This document shows, one piece after another, positions 61,966 to 64,000 of a stretch of DNA of 64,000 nt. Position 1 is the stretch's first letter; every line of letters begins with the position of its first letter. The translations under genes were made by a program, and so were the position numbers. The DNA comes from JAAZNO01 sp012798275 (GTDB lineage Bacteria > Chloroflexota > Anaerolineae > B4-G1 > SLSP01), in contig DAOPQD010000003.1 in NCBI GenBank assembly GCA_035347995.1, positions 19,495 to 83,494 on the forward strand, written 5' to 3'. The notes under the pieces are model-generated. The model saw only the letters and a program-made list of their open reading frames with translations, was not told the origin of the DNA and ran no database searches.

Positions 61966-63291
61966 ATGCCATCTTCCAGCGGTGAGGGATGGTGGGCAGT
62001 CCTGCTGCTCGTCCTGCAGGGCTTTCTGGTCTTTTCTCGCACCATCCTCACCTATTCACGGTGGGAGCTAGAAGAAGTTCCCCCCGCCGAACCCGCTGAG
62101 CGCCTTCCCCTCACCCCTCGTCATGACATCACGCGCCTGAGCATCGCGCTCGATTTTCCATTGTTGCTGACGACGGGCCTCTACTTCGATCTCGGCATGA
62201 GCGCCCTGACACCCGCGCTCGTGGCTTACACCGGATCTCTCTTCCAGCGCCCCGCTGCGTGGCTCACGCCCGTTAGCCGGATCATCGCCGTGCTATTCCT
62301 TGGTTGGATCAGTCTGAGCCTGGGCTACCTGCTTCCCGAAGCGCTCGGCAGCGCCTTCGCCTCCCGCTGGCACACGCGGATCGCCGGCCTCAGCCGCGCC
62401 ATGCACGCCGTCGTGCGACCTTTCACGCTCCCCGCCCTCGCTCTGGCGAATGGGCTGACCCGCCGGTTGGGCGGGACTCCCTTGCAGCGCACGGCGTTCA
62501 TCACCGAGGAGGAAATCAAGACACTGGTCACCGCCGGCGAGCAGGAAGGCCTGATCGAAGAAGAAGCGCGCGACATGATCTACTCCATCTTCCGGCTGGA
62601 TGACACGATCACCCGCGAGGTGATGCTGCCGCGGATTGACATCGTGGCACTGGAAGTCGCCAGTCCGCCGGAGCAGATTGTGGACGTCATCATCTCCAGC
62701 GGGCACTCGCGGATCCCCGTCTATGCCGAGACCATTGACAACATCATCGGCGTTCTTTACGTGAAAGACCTGCTGCCCTACTACGTCACGCACCGCCAAC
62801 CGCCGGGCCTGCGCGAAATCCTGCGCCCGGCCTACTTCGTCCCGGAATTCAAACGGCTCGACACGCTGCTCAAAGAGATGCAGGCCCAGAAAGTGCAGCT
62901 GGCCATCGTCGTAGATGAATACGGCGGCGTGGCCGGCCTGGTCACCCTGGAAGACCTGGTCGAAGAAATTGTCGGCGAAATCCAGGATGAGTACGACCAC
63001 GAAGAGCCGGAGATGACCCTTGAAGCGGAGGGGAGCTATCTCTTCGACGCGCGTATTCCCCTGGATGACGTCCAGGAATTGTTGAACCTCCCCTTGCCGC
63101 TCGATGAGGCGGATTCCCTGGGCGGCTTCGTCTACAACGAATTGGGACATATTCCCGTTGTGGGGGAGACCCTCACTTACAACGGTGTCGCGTTCAGTGT
63201 CGTGGCTACCGATGGACGACGCATCCGCAAAGTTCGCGCCGTAGCCATTCCCCCAAGTCCAGAAGATACCGCAGCCCAGGAGGGAACATGA
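61966..63291 (+). CDS. CNNM/CBS-domain (HlyC/CorC-type) membrane protein
   Basis: A 441-residue protein. Residues 1-150 hold three or four membrane helices; then two CBS domains (ITREVMLPRIDIVALEV; VQLAIVVDEYGGVAGLVTLEDL) and a C-terminal CorC/HlyC domain (YLFDARIPLDDVQELL). The first part is shorter and more divergent than the usual CNNM membrane region, so assignment rests mainly on the CBS-CorC half. The family is linked to Mg2+/Co2+ transport or resistance. AGGAGG at 61950-61955 sets the ATG. Its TGA overlaps the ATG of cytidine deaminase (63288), so both form one operon. Confidence 0.9.
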   Translation: MPSSSGEGWWAVLLLVLQGFLVFSRTILTYSRWELEEVPPAEPAERLPLTPRHDITRLSIALDFPLLLTTGLYFDLGMSALTPALVAYTGSLFQRPAAWLTPVSRIIAVLFLGWISLSLGYLLPEALGSAFASRWHTRIAGLSRAMHAVVRPFTLPALALANGLTRRLGGTPLQRTAFITEEEIKTLVTAGEQEGLIEEEARDMIYSIFRLDDTITREVMLPRIDIVALEVASPPEQIVDVIISSGHSRIPVYAETIDNIIGVLYVKDLLPYYVTHRQPPGLREILRPAYFVPEFKRLDTLLKEMQAQKVQLAIVVDEYGGVAGLVTLEDLVEEIVGEIQDEYDHEEPEMTLEAEGSYLFDARIPLDDVQELLNLPLPLDEADSLGGFVYNELGHIPVVGETLTYNGVAFSVVATDGRRIRKVRAVAIPPSPEDTAAQEGT

Positions 63292-63722
63292 AACTTTCCA
63301 GAAAGGATCAAGAACGCCTTATCCATGAGGCCACCCTGGCCCAGACGCGCGCCTACGTGCCCTACTCCCACTACGCCGTCGGCGCGGCGCTCCTCACCGC
63401 CGAGGGGCAGCTCTTCACTGGCAGCAACGTAGAGAATGCCGTCTATCCTCTGGGGATCTGCGCCGAACGAGCGGCGATCGTTACGGCAGTGGCCGCCGGG
63501 GCACGGCGGGTGGTCGCGCTGGCAGTGGTCACGCCCAACGGCGGCACTCCTTGCGGCGCCTGCCGTCAAACCCTGCGTGAGTTCGCCGACCCCGATACCC
63601 CCGTCCTCATCGGCAAGCCTGATGGCACTTACGAGGAGTATCGCCTGGAAGAGCTGCTGCCCGAAAGCTTCTCCGTGGTGGATTTGCAGCAGGGCACCGG
63701 CGCTCCTCATAGGAACGTGTGA
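63288..63722 (+). CDS. cdd: Cytidine deaminase
   Basis: A 144-residue homotetramer-type cytidine deaminase, turning cytidine or deoxycytidine into (deoxy)uridine in pyrimidine salvage. The zinc site is visible: Cys58-Ala-Glu60-Arg (CAER) and Cys89-Gly-Ala-Cys92 (PCGACRQ). FTGSNVENA and PYSHYAVGAALL fit the family. Its ATG overlaps the upstream stop as ATGA. The stop codon (63720-63722) lies inside the first unit of the octamer array that follows, so the gene's end has been joined by the repeat. Confidence 0.95.
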   Translation: MKLSRKDQERLIHEATLAQTRAYVPYSHYAVGAALLTAEGQLFTGSNVENAVYPLGICAERAAIVTAVAAGARRVVALAVVTPNGGTPCGACRQTLREFADPDTPVLIGKPDGTYEEYRLEELLPESFSVVDLQQGTGAPHRNV

Positions 63723-63946
63723 AGGTGCAAACGTGCGAAGGTGTAAAGGTGTGAACGTGCCCACGTGTAAACGCAAGTGACTCGCTGATTCGCTGATTTT
63801 TCAGAAAAAACGCCATATGCTGGCGCAAATCACGCAAAAATGAAAATGTGAGGTGATTTTCAGCCTGGCGCCAGGCGGCTAGCCGGCGATGGATGAACCT
63901 TTGTGAGCTGTAGCTTTCGCCCCACCCCCTGCCCCCTCCCCGACGG
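63715..63946 (+). repeat. Octamer array plus partial copy of the composite repeat
   Basis: Eight phase-perfect units from ACGTGTGA (63715-63722, overlapping the cdd stop) to ACGCAAGT (63771-63778). After a short slip GATTCGC units follow and then the block matching 61431-61591. The match ends at the CCCCGACGG near 63946, where the sequence changes to an IS-like end. Confidence 0.88.
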
Positions 63947-64000
63947 TGGGGTTGCCCCATTTCAGTGGACACATAGTTAAGGGATATTCGCCGCCTCAAA
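63947..64000 (+). mobile_element. Probable left end of an IS3-family insertion sequence (partial)
   Basis: From 63947 the sequence leaves the repeat copy. It starts TGGGGTTGCCCC and contains CCCCATTTCAGTGGACACAT, which resembles the terminal inverted repeats of IS3-family elements (the IS150 end has CCCATTTTGTTGGAC). No transposase start is reached before the window ends. The family call rests on memory of the IR pattern. Confidence 0.5.

Overview
The window looks like a chromosomal segment of a Chloroflexota bacterium (Anaerolineae-like flavour). This is inferred from the kind of genes present: an ADP-forming acyl-CoA synthetase fusion, a DUF4012 protein, surface proteins carrying a (Y/F)LPLVxR-like motif, Thr/Pro-rich anchored proteins, and gene-poor spacers full of 7- and 8-base tandem repeats. 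No rRNA or tRNA gene was seen. Stop codons TAA, TAG and TGA are all used, so the code is standard.

Region 1 (1-5.2 kb) holds two secreted or surface proteins: a carbohydrate-binding-type protein broken by one in-frame TGA, and a large S8 subtilisin-like protease. They end in the same C-terminal anchor module, nearly identical in DNA. Region 2 (5.2-21.8 kb) is mixed housekeeping: GNAT acetyltransferase, PspC, D-amino-acid aminotransferase, two transporters, acyl-CoA synthetase, two Nudix hydrolases, a PK-C-like protein, an EEP-family phosphatase, a two-component system, a fatty-acid-hydroxylase-type desaturase and HtpG. A frameshifted TumE-like toxin remnant lies at about 14.9 kb.

Region 3 (about 21.9-45.7 kb) is visibly AT-richer. 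It starts with a strongly expressed-looking, repeat-built surface protein and continues with a long, mostly minus-strand polysaccharide cluster: GT-C membrane glycosyltransferases, a lamin-tail lipoprotein, a UPF0104 membrane protein, and GT2, GT4 and fused GT enzymes. It ends in Wzt, the ATPase of an ABC glycan exporter. One protein is a methyltransferase / coiled coil / GT2 / GT4 fusion next to Wzt, which suggests a capped-glycan export system of the WbdD/Wzt kind. The base composition switches inside wzt, at the boundary between the ATPase and the glycan-recognition domain. No Wzm permease is in the window.

Region 4 (46-59.5 kb, GC-rich, all minus strand) is a second surface-glycan set: an unknown secreted protein with its own promoter and terminator, two paralogous GH-A-like secreted proteins at either end of a run of genes, two DUF2723-type GT-C proteins, DUF4012, a Thr/Pro-rich wall- or membrane-anchored protein, a processive GT2, a methyltransferase and a second UPF0104 protein. 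Region 5 (59.5-64 kb, plus strand) has glmU behind a 5' leader with an attenuator-like hairpin, a CNNM/CBS (HlyC/CorC) protein and cytidine deaminase. Octamer arrays and a composite dispersed repeat lie between them. The last 54 bases look like the end of an IS3-family element inserted in one repeat copy.
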